Assembly (NCBI GenBank): GCA_000827495.1
Contig: KN817520.1
Location: 133,979 to 197,978, forward strand
Length of the DNA: 64,000 nt
From: Hypholoma sublateritium FD-334 SS-4
Taxonomy: Eukaryota > Basidiomycota > Agaricomycetes > Agaricales > Strophariaceae
Reading direction: 5' to 3'
Shown in pieces: positions 47,054 through 58,855 of this stretch. The notes below the pieces were generated by a model. The model was not told where the DNA came from, did not search any database, and saw only the letters and a list, made by a program, of their open reading frames with translations. Positions within the stretch are counted from its first letter, which is position 1. Each line of letters begins with the position of its first letter. The position numbers and the translations under genes were made by a program.

Positions 47054-47590
47054 TTAGAAGTCCTCGTAAGCAGCGAGAGCCTCGAGATTCTTTGCCAGAT
47101 ACAAGTCCGCGATGGTTTGAGCCGCTCCCGTGGTGGCGGGAACCTTGATCGTCCTCTCGCCGCTGGCGGCCTCATAAGTGAACGAAACCGGCTCCGCGCA
47201 GTTCGTTCCAGAGCTCGCTACGGCTCTGACCTCGTTGACTCCACGGCGTCCGGAGGGGGAGTGGAACCAGTTGAGACTCGCCGCGCGCACACCGCCTCCG
47301 TTCCAGCACTTGGTGCCCGGCCCGAAGACGGAGAAGAGGAAGTCGGTGCAGGCGTTGTTGGTGTATCCCTGTCCCTGCGAACCGCTCGGGAGGTTGTTGA
47401 ACTGGGCGGAGAAGCCGAAGCCAGTGGGGAGGGTGCAGCAGACGGCGCCGCCGTCGGAGCACCCGAAGGAGCTGCCGCTGCAGGAGACGGTGCTGGCGTA
47501 GCCCGAGTAGGCGACGGTCTGCGCCATGGCGGGGACGGCGAAGAGCGCAGCGCCGAGAGCGGCGAGGGCAGTTACGACCTTGAATTGCAT
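47054..47590 (-). CDS. Cysteine-containing secreted protein (single exon)
   Basis: Seen: a 178-residue frame with a clear signal peptide (MQFKVVTALAALGAALFAVP) and about seven cysteines in the mature protein (VSCSGSSFGC, VCCTLP, NACTDF, TKCWNGGG, TNCAEP). Unlike its neighbours it has no intron and is GC-rich. Gly/Ser-rich, hydrophilic. I do not recognise the family; it is not a hydrophobin (spacing differs). Inference: extracellular or cell-wall protein, possibly an effector-type small secreted protein. Confidence 0.78.
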   Translation of the reverse strand: MQFKVVTALAALGAALFAVPAMAQTVAYSGYASTVSCSGSSFGCSDGGAVCCTLPTGFGFSAQFNNLPSGSQGQGYTNNACTDFLFSVFGPGTKCWNGGGVRAASLNWFHSPSGRRGVNEVRAVASSGTNCAEPVSFTYEAASGERTIKVPATTGAAQTIADLYLAKNLEALAAYEDF

Positions 47591-49760
47591 GGTTGGATGA
47601 GATATGTGATATGAGTGCTGCTGTAGAACTTTGCTGTGGTCGAGGTGTGCTGGACTCTGACTCTTTCCTTCGTTTTCTGAGCTCCTAAATAGGTTTTCTG
47701 TTGGCTATGGGAAACTGGTATTTCTTGTAGAATAAGTACGCTAATTTCGGAACGGCTTTCGACGGTGGAACTGTATACCATGTAATACGTTGTTCAGCGG
47801 TATATTAAGGGAATCAAAAATAGTATGCGTATGCGTTCAGGAGGTTCTTTTACCGGGTCACGATGGCATGCCATCTGGTGCGACGCCATTACACGATGAA
47901 TAGAGTCAAAACTTAATTCATTTTTAAAGTTCAGGATTGTCAATTTCCTCCCTTTTGGATCTTATACTATGCCCACTACATCTTCTTAACACGCCAAAAT
48001 ATATTCTTGAAGAATGGATTGAGCGAGAGCAAGCGAGAACTATTATAAAAATATTCTGTAGGTATAATTTGGAGTACAAAAACCCGGGGTGTGACGGCTG
48101 CTACAATGTCGTAAAACAAATTTATTCCAAATTCATTATAGTTCTGGTTCAATGGGAATAAGACTGACCGATTTAATTTTGAACTGCCGACGGCGTATAT
48201 ATTGGCAGAAGCCCTGGTGTAGCCGCACGATTCAAGTTCGTGTGCATGGGCATATCCCGAATGCGAGCCTTCGGGACAGTTATATATGCACGTTCTTGCT
48301 CGCACTTACTGCTGACTTATAGGTGAGTATTAGGCTAGAAGAAGGGTGAAAGTTGATCTCACAATGGACGTGACTACTCGAGCACCCTGAATGTTACAAA
48401 CAACTTAATGAGTTGTCTGTTGAACCATATGCCGAAGGATGGTAAAGTTTAGGCAGAAGAAAAGACATCATAATGAAATGAAGCCCGAAAATCAAGGCTG
48501 CTACCTTATTTGGGACAGAGTTCACGAGCCATGAGCAACAACTGAAAGGAGACAGCGATATAGCGCGCTCCCTCGGTTGATTGCCGCGTACAGTCGATGT
48601 GCAGGGTGTGCTTTAGTGTCGCTCCTTCCCGGAATATCCGGCGCGGCCGGAGACGCAGCTAGACGCAGTCACCGGTGTACCGGTCATTGCGCTTGCACCG
48701 CACGCCAATTCCCCGCTTTCAAACGAGGGTGCACAATCCTTCACCGGAAGGAAGAATCCCGGTCAGACTACGCGCCATCGCTGACACAGCGGAGATTATG
48801 AGATACCACGCTTTGACCAAGTTCCAGCCGCCTTGCTGTCCCACTTAGCGGGCCGAACCCGGCATATCCCGGCACGGAGTCGCTCTCTGGCCTTCTTGAT
48901 TCTTGTTGCCTTGAATTGGAACCTCCGTGTCGCTACAATACCACTGACATACTCAGCTGGTACGGGGAATCCGTGTTGTTCAAGCCTTCAGCGGAATTGG
49001 TACTTAATCTTAACGATGATTGGTTTTTCATAGCGACTCCGAGCGAGCGAAAAGGTCCACCGTCCACGAGTGCAGTTTGTGCCCTAGATTCGTTTGTCAT
49101 ACTTTCGCAATTCTATCGAACTTGTTTGTTTTTTCAGACGCCCAGTTCACGCGCGTTGTGAAGTGGCGTAGTTCCATAATTATTTTATATTCTATTGTGT
49201 TCTGCTTGTGTGAAACCTATAATTGTTTTCCATGTTGGATGGATAATGATGCTCGTGATCGATCGTTGCGCTTTGTCGGCAACTGTGATTGTGCCAGGTT
49301 GCTATCCAACTTGCAGATCTAATATTCGATTGTTATAGTGTCTTGAATTGCATTATCCGAGTATTTGTGTCTAAGTAGCACGTTGAAGTATGTAAATGGA
49401 ATTTAAAATTTAGAAATCTATCCACGCATTTGAAGCCTGATTAAAGCAGAGCATCCAGCTGTAGATAATAATTCACTGATAAAAGTAATCAGGCTTCTGG
49501 GTACAGATATAATATACAGGGAAGTCCATCATCAGCCAGTTCGGAAGATAGGCGCGAACGAAATAAGTTTATGTACAACGAAATAAATCAAAGATAAATC
49601 ACACACAACGGAGAGTAGTAATAGGTAAGCAATCCCCCTGGTACAGTTATAATACACAGTCTATCCTTTGTCTAATGTGGGGGGCGAACGGAGTAAGTTT
49701 ATGTACAACAGAATAGATGAAGAATAAATGACAGATATAAACACAGAAAAGGCAGCCTAC
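47591..49760. other. 2.2-kb intergenic region with dispersed repeat copy
   Basis: No gene supported. The centre (about 48205-48920) is one copy of a dispersed repeat also found near 56 kb. Confidence 0.5.
48205..48920 (+). repeat. Dispersed repeat, copy 1
   Basis: It shares ordered blocks with 55950-56620: the start (cctggtgtagccgca versus cctggtttagtgtacccgca), ccgaaaatca..ggctgct, gccatgagcaa..caac.gctgaaag, gcagtcaccgg, ggtcattgcgcttgc / ggtcactgcgcttgc and acccggcatat. The copies are diverged with indels. No coding capacity recognised; probably an old transposable element or its solo end. Confidence 0.65.
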
Positions 49761-51440
49761 TCAGCACTGTCCCCACGCCCCCCAGTAACTGAGCGCCTCA
49801 TCGTCCGAGTCGGACGACGCACATTCGAAGTCGAAGTAGTCCGACTCGATCTTGGCGGGGGTGACTCCAGTACCGAAAAGCGCCTCGAAGTCCGCCATCG
49901 CTTGCGCCTCGGGATCCAATGGCAATCGCGCCGCCGACTTCGACTCTGATTCCACCGCCGGCGCTGACAAGGAAGAGCCGACGAGCTCCGCGAGCGCAGC
50001 GACGGCGAGCGCCCTGGGTTGCGTGAGCCCCTCCTGGGTAAATTGGAAGTCGCGTGCGAACGCGGGCGGGGCCGCGGTGGCGCCGGAGAAACGCGCGTAC
50101 TGTTGCTCTTGCGCATTGATAATGGCAAGGTCGGAGTACGCGAGCTCGGTAGGTGAGGTTGAGGTGGGCCAAGAGGAGGAGGACAATAATGGAGAGGAGG
50201 ATGACGACGAGGAAAATTGACATGAGGAAGAGGCGTCCTGGAGCTTCGAGGTGTCGGTTGTGGATGGACAGGATGGGACCAATGTGTGCCCATTGGTCCA
50301 TGTCCACTGTGAAAGGAGATCGTCGGCGTGTGCGCCGACGACGGGCGGAGTGTCGACATCGGTTAAAGAGGGGCCTACTGGGAGCTGGGTGTTTATTGCA
50401 CAATGTAATTGTTGTTGCGGGGCGTAGGCGAACGATGCCTCTGCCGAGACTGGCGCCGTGTACGTCTGCTCAGGCGCTGCCCAGTTCAGCTGGAATGCAG
50501 GTGCGGCGCGGAACGCATTCGATGGGAATAACACAGCCGGCTTCGTGACGGCGGACTGCGGCGTCTGCTGGTCTCCCACCCACCCGTAGAACGGCGCGGG
50601 AGCCGACACAAACGGCTCCTGGGCCTGCTCTTGGAATACGCCCGCCGTTGCCTGAGGAAGTGGCGCGGAAGACTGCGCTGCCTGAGACTGAGAGGGGTCC
50701 GCCGAGATCCAGCCCGTGTATGTCGTGGACTGGATAGCGTACGCCAGCGCTGCGGGAAGCGCCGCGACCCAGCCGTAGCGTGTCGCAGTTTTCTCGGATA
50801 ATGTGGATGACTGCGAGAGAGCCGGCACGAGGTTCGGGGCGGTGAACGAGGTAGCGGTGAATGCAGGCGACGCATCATCAACATCGACGGCACCGCAGGT
50901 TCTGTGCGCCACCCACATCGTACGGACGGCGGGGGCCTTAGATGGGAGCTGGGGGGGCAGTGCAGGTGGCAATTCGTGCTTTGGGTAGATGAGATTAAGC
51001 GCCTTTACTGTAGTATTTACTCCACTAAACGAGGAGTGAGTAATTGACTACAAAATGCTGCAGATCAGTTTGCACTCACTGGATGTTCCCCATGTGAGCC
51101 TTGAGATTGCTCAATTGTCGATCCCGATGTTCACACTGAGTCCCATCTGCATTCTGTTCTTTGCACTGGTAGGGGAAGATCCTGAAAATATAAGAGGATA
51201 TCAGAATTTATGGTTGTAAGCATGAAAGAGTGACGAACTTGTAGTGGACGAGCTTGTGTCGTAGGAGGTCGTGACGGCGACTGAGAGATTTTCCACAACC
51301 GGGCCAGTCGCAGTACTGGTAAGTAGTAGGAACAATAAAAGATCAATAAAAACAAACACAATTATAAAAATAAAAGTGCTTACGGAAGCGTCTCGCCGGA
51401 CTGCGACTGCTTTGGGAGCCTTTGTTCGCGACGGTGGCAT
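49761..51440 (-). CDS. C2H2 zinc-finger transcription factor
   Basis: Seen: exons 51440-51384, 51315-51239, 51181-51080 and 51024-49761, 499 residues. Finger 1 is CDWPGCGKSLSRRHDLLRHK (Cx4C-x12-Hx3H). Finger 2 starts CKEQNADGTQC and ends HMGNIH. The rest is a long Ala/Pro/Gln/Ser-rich region with repeated YGWV/TGWI-like motifs (ATRYGWVAAL, YTGWISADP, PFYGWVGDQ) and an acidic C-terminus (DYFDFECASSDSDDEAL), typical of activation domains. Inference: sequence-specific nuclear regulator; target genes unknown. Its exons are GC-rich relative to the surrounding DNA. Confidence 0.85.
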
Positions 51441-51758
51441 TGTACGTGATTTGAGGTTTGAATCCTTGAAGGGAAAACCGCTGGGGGACGGTTGGGCGGG
51501 AGAGCTTTGCTCGGGGCGGACCGTCTGGATGCTGTGGGCGGGGCGGGATGGATCGCAAAAGCACGGATTGGCGGCCCTCCTTATACCCCAGAGCACAAAA
51601 TTAGGCGGATTGGCTAAGACCTAGTTTTTACTTCGTCTACGTCCTCTCAGCGCATTTCTACCATGTATAGACGCACTGGACGAGTATTTACTATACTCAT
51701 ACATAATTTTATGGTTGCCAAGACCAATCGCACTAGAAACTACCGTGAATTACCGTGA

Positions 51759-52079
51759 ATGGTAGGGGAAATGGTGATGGCTGCACCGCTTTGGGTATTA
51801 TTCATCATCTTGACTAGATGTACGGTGAGTTGGCCTGTGGCCGGCGATGCACGAGGTGCAGTTTGCAAGGAAGGAAATTCTTATTGTTGCCCTGTGTTTG
51901 GGAGGACCATCGAAGGTAATTGGGTATTGTATCCGAGTGGCACTGCCACGCTTACAGGTTCTCAAATCTTCCAGAGAAATGCGCTCGTCTCAGTCCTCTT
52001 CGACAATGGAGGACGAAATTTTGTCTGCAGCGCCCATCTGTTAGCGCTGAGTAGGAACTGCCGTTATACCTTTAAATAA
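51759..52079 (+). CDS. Possible small secreted protein
   Basis: A 106-residue ORF whose first 28 residues (MAAPLWVLFIIL segment) could be a signal peptide, followed by a few cysteines (AVCKEGNSYCCP, FVCSAH, RNCRYT). No homology recognised and no flanking transcription signals; could be chance. Confidence 0.25.
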   Translation: MVGEMVMAAPLWVLFIILTRCTVSWPVAGDARGAVCKEGNSYCCPVFGRTIEGNWVLYPSGTATLTGSQIFQRNALVSVLFDNGGRNFVCSAHLLALSRNCRYTFK

Positions 52080-53633
52080 CTCTGGACACACATCACGTAA
52101 GGGCTGTCTGGACTCGAGTCGGGGCTGAGTGGCCTTGTGTAGTAAAATTTTAACAGAGTAATCAGCGTCAGATACAGTACTTGTGTATATGTATACCCTC
52201 GAGAGGTCATTGACGTTCGTCAAGAGGGTATTTATGGTGGGGAGGCGCTTGTACGGTGCTATTTTTAACTTGTATCCTGATTTAGAATATTGATCTAATC
52301 CTATCGGAGTTCAAATCCCCGTACAGGATGTTCCCACGTAAAGTTGGTGGCGGAAACTCCCACTCTACTACTTACCGTGACCGCGCCTTTGTTCTGAACC
52401 CTTCCCGCCCGTTTGTGTATCCTTATAAGAGGACATCACACTCCTTGCGCGGAACATCCAACTACACCCTGTGCTATAGATCCTAGACCCCACTGCCTCT
52501 CGCGGGATACAGGCTACCCAAGGTCCATGAGGTTATTCTCGAGGCGCGTCCTGCATCCCGACGACGCAGTAGAGTCGCCTCGAGCGCCCATCTTTTGGAA
52601 CTTAGGGTAGCCTCGAGCCCGGCGATCGCTCTCTTTGTCACTTGTTCTTCTTCATCTGCGAAAGGCTAAGCTCTGCATCGTGAACCCTGGTGCATGATCT
52701 GCGACCCGTTGATCTTGAGCCCATCAGGTGTTGATGTATTATCTCGCACGGCGCGTTGACAATTCACGGTACAGGCCCAACGTGGGGAAGAGCATCTCGA
52801 TCGTACCGTTCAAGTGCGGGCGCATATCAGTGGATCTTTGTAGGTGGTGTGCCACACGCAAATTCGACAGCGAGGATGTACGTCAGGATGGAAATGGGTA
52901 ACGGGTCAGAGGGGAATGACGGCGTGGGAATGGGGGAGTGGTGGTTTGGAGAGATCTTTTTTTGTGGGAGTAACTTGTCGTAGTTGGTCGTAGCGCGATG
53001 AATCGATTGGGTCTGATGGATTCCGAGTCGGCAGCTATCTTGTAGAGCTGCCGAAGGCATATTCTGGGGTGTCTGGGGAATTTGATGTGATTTACCAATG
53101 CGTACATGCACCGTACACCAAGTACACCATCGATAACACGGTCAGCAAGCGTGATGATCGTCAGAATATGAGCAAGGAAGTCTGAAATCAGTCAAGTGTA
53201 ATTCACTGCGTGTACTTACACCAATTTTATACTCATCAATATGTCAACCTGGTTAGCGGCGAGCGTGTCAGCGTGATGATCGCCAGACTTGCGAACAAAG
53301 TTCTGCAAACTAGGAAAATGATATATACCCAAAGAAATGTTCAAAAACTATCCGGACGTAGACTCTACCTCCCGGTGTACATAAGGGCTGATTTCTGAGT
53401 GGGTAGATAAATATCAAAGACTTTTATTACTCTAACTAATGCAACCATAAGTTGTGGGAAAGTTATTTAAAATCTGTGAATTGACATCTTGTCGTTTGCA
53501 AGAACGTGTTCTGGGAATAGGGTACAGAAAAAAGATGGCTTCGTGCGACATAGGCGCTTGCAGGTACCGAGGTCTGGTAAAGGCCCAACTCAGCGCATAA
53601 TTCCTGTATTTGATCCTATTTATGAAACTTCAG

Positions 53634-53640
53634 TATAAAA
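53634..53640 (+). promoter_or_regulatory. TATA box of the HsbA-type gene
   Basis: TATAAAA, 88 bases before the start codon at 53722. Confidence 0.5.
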
Positions 53641-53721
53641 GAAAGGAAACTAGCCAAGTATTGCCCCAGTGCAATCTACTTCCTCAACAAACAATCCAGT
53701 GTAAGTAAATCTACATCAGCC

Positions 53722-55371
53722 ATGGTATCCTTCAAACATTTCTTCGTACTTCTCCTCTCTGCTGCCTCTGCTGCACTAGCGACCGTTGAACAAATACAAG
53801 AACAACTCACCCTTTGTTCAAGCAATGCGACGAATTGGAATAATCTGCTCAGCGCCTTCCCTGGAAGTACAGCCGCAGCATCTGACAATGATGTGAACGT
53901 GAGTCCCAGGATTACTGTGATGAACCTTAAGCTCATATGAAGCTAGGAAATTCTCAGCGCTTCCAATATTTATGCTGAATCTCTATTCACTCTGGCTGAA
54001 TTGACGGGGGCAAGTTCCACGCCATTTATTTCGCAATAATCGCTGAATACGGCATCATCTAACTAAAGGATAACGGGCCATTAAGTGCTGACGATGCTAA
54101 TGCACTACTTGATATGGCCTTGCCGTGCTGGGTAACTCTTGACGATTCTTTATCTCTGCTTGTCTCCTTGAAGCCCTCTTTCATCAGTCAGTTCTATTTT
54201 TAAAGGTTGTAGCTCTAGATAACGTGATACACGTTCCCATGCTCTTTTTACAGGCCTGGGCCAGTGATATGTCGATTGGTACCAGTCGGATGTAGCCGGA
54301 TACATCCGCACCTTCTTTCCACGCCCCGATAATCGAGTTGGGGGCTACGCAGAGCTCGCACCAAGCTAGCAGAATGACTGGTTAGTCTTGCTAACCTGTA
54401 ATCTGGACTGAGCTGTAAAGTGGTTNGAAATAAATCTTATCCACCGACCGGCATTGGATGTTGACGTTGGACTCTGGAGTTTCTTTTTTTGAACCTCCGA
54501 ATGATGAACACAGCGTAGGAAATGTTGTTCACGGCGTTTTAGCCGCACTCAACGCAAGCTCAAGCACTCAACCACGGAGCTTTGGAGTGATACATGCCGC
54601 CACTTAGAAAACGATGGCCGCTCACCAGCACTCGTAAATTAGTGGTAGATCAGTGGATATGTAGTACGTACTTCATGTTTTGTTTTTGCTTGCAAACGGC
54701 GAGTTGGTGATGCAACAAAGGTTTTAAACGTTGTTTCAAAATTGCAACCTCAATTTGAAGCGCCGGTTGCCTTCGTAGATAAATTATAATTCTACGTGTA
54801 GTGTGACCCTACTGGCATTTCATTGTTGAAGCCTATTGAGTACCCAAAACTTGTTATTAGTGGAGGATAAGTTTGATAAAGTATGTGTCATGGCTCGGGG
54901 AGACCTGGGGGGCTGAAGGCGCTGAAGAGTCACACCGGTCGGACAGCCGAACTCCTGCAGCAGCAGCCAAGGCCACAGTCTGATTTTTTCAACTACTTCA
55001 TAAACTATCATTAATCACCAATAAATATGTATTTACGCTGTGAAGGAAGACCACCGAAGTTGCACCGAAGTCGGATGTAAAAGAAGGTTCGGCTAAAGCC
55101 GATCACATCCGACTGGTACCAATCGACGTATAACTCGCCTGGGCTTCGCCGCGTTTCCGTCCCTCATTTTGGGGCAGCTGAACTCTCTCAGCGGAGGCAG
55201 CATCGCACTCATTAACGCTTTCACCCCAGTTTCCCCAGTAAGGTTCCGTTTATCAGATCACCAATGGCACTAATAATCATATTTTGGCAGGCGTCACTAT
55301 TACCTATCGATAAACAGCTCAAACAAGACGTTTCTAATGCATTTGCTACTGCAATCTCTGCGTACAGTTAA
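53722..55371 (+). pseudogene. HsbA-type (galactomannoprotein-like) secreted protein gene, split by a transposable element
   Basis: Seen: signal peptide and first exon 53722-53898 (MVSFKHFFVLLLSAASAALA, then TVEQIQEQLTLCSSNATNWN). Further exons: 53947-54009 (ends AELTG at a GC donor), 54069-54124 (DNGPLSADDANALL) and a short one at about 54171 (SSVSSIF). After the inserted element come GFAAFPSLILGQLNSL (from 55134) and the last exon, 55291-55371, ending FATAISAYS. The order fits the HsbA/cell-wall galactomannoprotein family of about 180 residues. The 859-bp inserted element lies inside the gene, and the frame also shifts near the insertion. Inference: inactivated or making only an N-terminal fragment. 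Known role of the family: surface-binding secreted protein. Confidence 0.78.
54270..55128. mobile_element. Terminal-inverted-repeat element inserted in the HsbA-type gene
   Basis: Seen: 54271-54292 (beginning gtcgattggtaccagtcgg) is the exact reverse complement of 55106-55127, with imperfect similarity continuing inward (accttctttt-like blocks near both ends). TA flanks both ends (54268-54269, 55129-55130), consistent with a TA target-site duplication. The interior has no transposase-like frame. One undetermined base at 54426. A non-autonomous element, unrelated in sequence to the one at 16151-16840. Confidence 0.82.
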
Positions 55372-56980
55372 AATGTAAGCACAGGTAAAATGCCGTTGGA
55401 AGCAGCACGGACAGGTGAGAGTTAACAACTTGTTACATTGTCAGGAGTAAAATACTCAATACAGTGAATTGAGTGGGTCAGATAGGTGAATAGAACTTGC
55501 AGAGAGTGAAGAATCATATTTAAATGGAATTAGAAGTGAAATTTGTGCTATCCGTATTGCCTTTGACGTTTGTACGGCCTGTTCCCAATCGAGATACCTA
55601 TATTCCCACCTCAGCTGCCACAGGACACGGTGGCACGATTGAAATTTGGGCCCTTGATATAGGTGGACGCCGTCAAGATACAATTCCAATTAGTGTGACA
55701 GACTCTGCAAAAATAGAGCTCAGAGATTGGCGGTGATCCCGAGACGAGCATCCATTAAACCGTAAAAGTAAGAGATCTACATTGGCCTCCTCCAGGAGTA
55801 TATCTTTAGTGTCCGGAGAATATACTTATCTGGGCAACTTTATTTCCTTTTTCTACCAAATGTACTCTTCAGGTTGCGGCCTTGTAGTTTACCTAGGGCT
55901 CGGCGGTTATTTACCGTGGGAGAAGTAAATTCCTCGTCCGTCTGGAGACCGTGAGGACCTGGTTTAGTGTACCCGCAGGATGCGAGCCGCGTGCATGAGA
56001 ATACTATCTCGCATGCGGGACTCCCGCAACAATTATGGATACAAGTTGGATACAAGTATATAAGTGAGTAACAGACAAGAAGACGGTCGTAATTTTGAAC
56101 CGGATTCCAGAATACCCGCGACCACCCCAACACCCTGAACGCAACAAAAGTGTACTAGTTGTCTGAAATATAATCTACCAAACCGAGTGATGATCATGAA
56201 GACCATCATACGAAATCCGAAAATCATGGCTGCTAACTTATTTGGTACATATGTACAAGCTTTAAAAGCCCATGAGCAATGAACAACAGCTGAAAGCAGT
56301 CGGCAAAGCTGCGCAGCCTGGGTTCATCGCGTGCTGAGGAAATATGCAGGGTTTCGCTTCTTCCCGAATTGCCCGTCGCGGCTGTCCATGGCGAGCAAAC
56401 GTGCAGTCACCGGCGCGCTGGTCACTGCGCTTGCGCCGCGCTCACCAGGTGCCCGCTTTTGATGACAGGGACAGTTGAGAGGTGGCAATTACGCGTTAAC
56501 GGGGTTATTACCAACGCTGACTCAACGGTACTTATTGGTGCGTGGGACCCGGCATATTTTCGGCCTAAGATCAATGCGGCACAGTCGCCGCACTTTCTTT
56601 CTTGTCGCCATCACGTCGAGTCTTCAAGTAGCTGAAATGTGTCCATACATCGCTCTTCTTCTTGCTTGTTATGGTGATTCTGAAGAAACGAAGTGCTCAC
56701 CGCTGGCACACTAGTGGACACTTAGCTTGATCGGGTCCTATATCCGCAACCCTGACGGACCTTGCGCAACTCCAGTGCGCCTTTCGACTTGCGCGTTCAT
56801 GTGCTCCTAGGAATCCACTGCGCCACACTCCGCAATAGCGACATCTAAACGAGCTCAAGGGCCCCCCACTACCAATTCTCGCAGCTCACACCTTACGGTC
56901 TTTCGTACCGGGTCAACACCCTACTACCGACTTACAGCCTCAACGTCTATCGTGTTTCGCGTACACGAGTCTCGTTTGGA
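55372..56980. other. 1.6-kb intergenic region with dispersed repeat copy
   Basis: No gene supported; carries dispersed-repeat copy 2 and the promoter of the DUF6697-like gene. Confidence 0.5.
55950..56620 (+). repeat. Dispersed repeat, copy 2
   Basis: Counterpart of 48205-48920 in the same orientation; see that entry for the shared blocks. The two copies lie 7.7 kb apart. Confidence 0.65.
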
Positions 56981-58556
56981 ATGTCTATACCTGTCAAGCT
57001 CGAATCTGCGGGAGTAAGTTCGTCAATCCTTTCTAACTGCAGCCATTCTAACTCAAAGCCCAGCAGAACGTTATTGCTGGCAAGTGCGTGTTCAATGTGA
57101 AAGAAGAGTTCGGTGACATGCGTCTGGAATTCGTGAGTCCCCCTCTGCGATATCCACACCAATTACTGACACACCGGTAGAACGATGATGATGATACAAA
57201 GATTTGTGCAAAACCGGACCCGGGACTCCCCTGCCTGCCTCCCAAGCGGCCGCGCCTAGTCTTTGCCGGAGTTGTGGTCCCTACATTGGCTGCAGTGAAA
57301 CAACGCAGGGCCGAAGAAGATAAGAGCGACTTCAAGAAACTCGCGCTTCTGACAAACGTACGCGCACTACCCATGTTCCCCGGCTGATCACGGCTGACTC
57401 TGCCTCCGTGAGGGCTGTAGCCTAAAGTTAAGAAGAACGTGGGCATGGCACTCCTCTCAAGCACGCTGAGAGACAGACTGAAGCCTATCGGCCTCGAGAT
57501 ACAAGACCAATACTTCACCATTGACCAGGCGACACGCGAGGTAGCGGTGTCCCGGCTGTTCATATCAACAACGTATGGGGGAAACATGCAGCAGACGTTT
57601 CCGAATCCCGCACGCAAGTTTCTTGACGTCCACGGGATGGACGACTTCATGTTTCTTCCCACCGAGTACCAGCCCGAGGCACCGCTGCTCCCCGGGGCTC
57701 CCGGGCTCTGGTTCTGCATCGATCCCGGATACGTTTACGACCGCTTTGACAAGCTGCGGCGCGTGTTTGTGAAAGTTGTTCCCATGGTGGGCTCGAAGGC
57801 CAGCGTTTACCAATTCATGGGGATGTATAGGCTTAGTCCGGCTGTCCCAGCGTATTTGACGGTCGAGGAGTATGCGGCGCAATCCGCACAGGTATGGGCG
57901 GTAATATTCGGAATTCTGCGCAGTTCTGTTCGCGCTAACATTCGAATACATCAAATAGTTTCATAACAAGTGGGTCGAGGGGATGCTTGAAATGGGGTGG
58001 GGTCTTACACTGGCAGCAAGAGTCCTGCTCCGAAGAGAGCTAGGTCGTGAACCCACGCCTCAGGAGGTAGAAAACGCAGAGAATTCTAGACCGACGCAAT
58101 GTCAAGAGGTCCTTCCCGACGAAATCAAGGCAGCGTTTCTACATGGTGAGGAGGTAAGCATCTGCCATCGTCACGCATAGGAGCATTCTATTCACCATTC
58201 GTAATCGTTAAAATACCCCAATCAATTTCATCCATCAGCGAATGTACATATATACTATGAAATGTGTCGGTTACGACAACGACTTCCAGCGCGCCCTGAG
58301 CGAGCAGTACTACCCTGGCTGGAAGCCTCCACCAAAACCCCCAAATCAAAAGAAGTTACCCAACAGTGGGAACGGCGCCACTGGTATGACTAAGGCCGGT
58401 GATCGAAAGCCACGCGCAAGGAAACGAAAGCTCGAAGAGACGCCCGAGAGTGTGCCAGATATCGAGAGCGAGTTGGGCAATGACATGGAGTATGCTGACC
58501 TACCCGTGACTCGCTCACAAAAGCGCAGACGCGAAGTCATGCCCGAAGCTGCGTAG
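56981..58556 (+). CDS. DUF6697-like protein of unknown function
   Basis: Seen: exons 56981-57013, 57064-57132, 57181-57357, 57433-57891, 57959-58153 and 58239-58556, 416 residues. The conserved core: YGGNMQQTFPNP, FLDVHGMDDFMFLPTEYQP, LPGAPGLWF, MGMYRLSP, LTVEEYAAQ, WGLTLAARVLLRRELGREPT and MKCVGYDNDFQRALSEQY. This arrangement resembles the DUF6697 family found in Agaricomycetes. The C-terminus is basic and acidic (RKRKLEE, TRSQKRRREV) with a possible nuclear localisation signal. The start is tentative because exon 1 is short. Function unknown. Confidence 0.75.
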
Positions 58557-58855
58557 CTCAAGCCTCACGCTGCGCCTGGGCTCCTGCTAGGTCACTAAAC
58601 CATGCCTGGCACAAAAGATCTACATCTCCGTCTATGAATATTTCACACCAAAAAGAGAATTCTAATGCTATGCTATCGCATGTCGTACATAGGCACATTG
58701 ATACTTGCTGAACATGGAAAAGGAATCGCCGTTCTACTGATAGAATATTCTTGTAGAATTTCACGGCAAACGGCGAACGCGTTGTTTAATTGTTCGGGGA
58801 GCTGCGCAATATAAAGAGACGTCGCGCCGATTTGCATGTGCACAGCTCGGTGACT
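58557..58855. other. Short intergenic region
   Basis: About 300 bases between the DUF6697-like and BTB genes, both on the plus strand; contains the BTB promoter. Confidence 0.4.

Larger units (their letters stand above)
51441..53721. other. 2.3-kb intergenic region
   Basis: Contains the promoter of the zinc-finger gene. A 106-codon ORF at 51759-52079 is listed separately. Otherwise no supported gene. The TATA box of the HsbA-type gene is at its end. Confidence 0.45.

Noticed and set aside
49757..50403. Long alternative-frame ORFs overlapping the zinc-finger gene
   Set aside because: Arg/Pro/Ser-rich shadows of a GC-rich coding exon in other frames.
52272..52330. tRNA-like segment with a B-box-like gttcaaatcc and pairing atcctg/caggat ends
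   Set aside because: Too short for a tRNA, no A box or anticodon arm in the right place, and one mismatch in the T stem.
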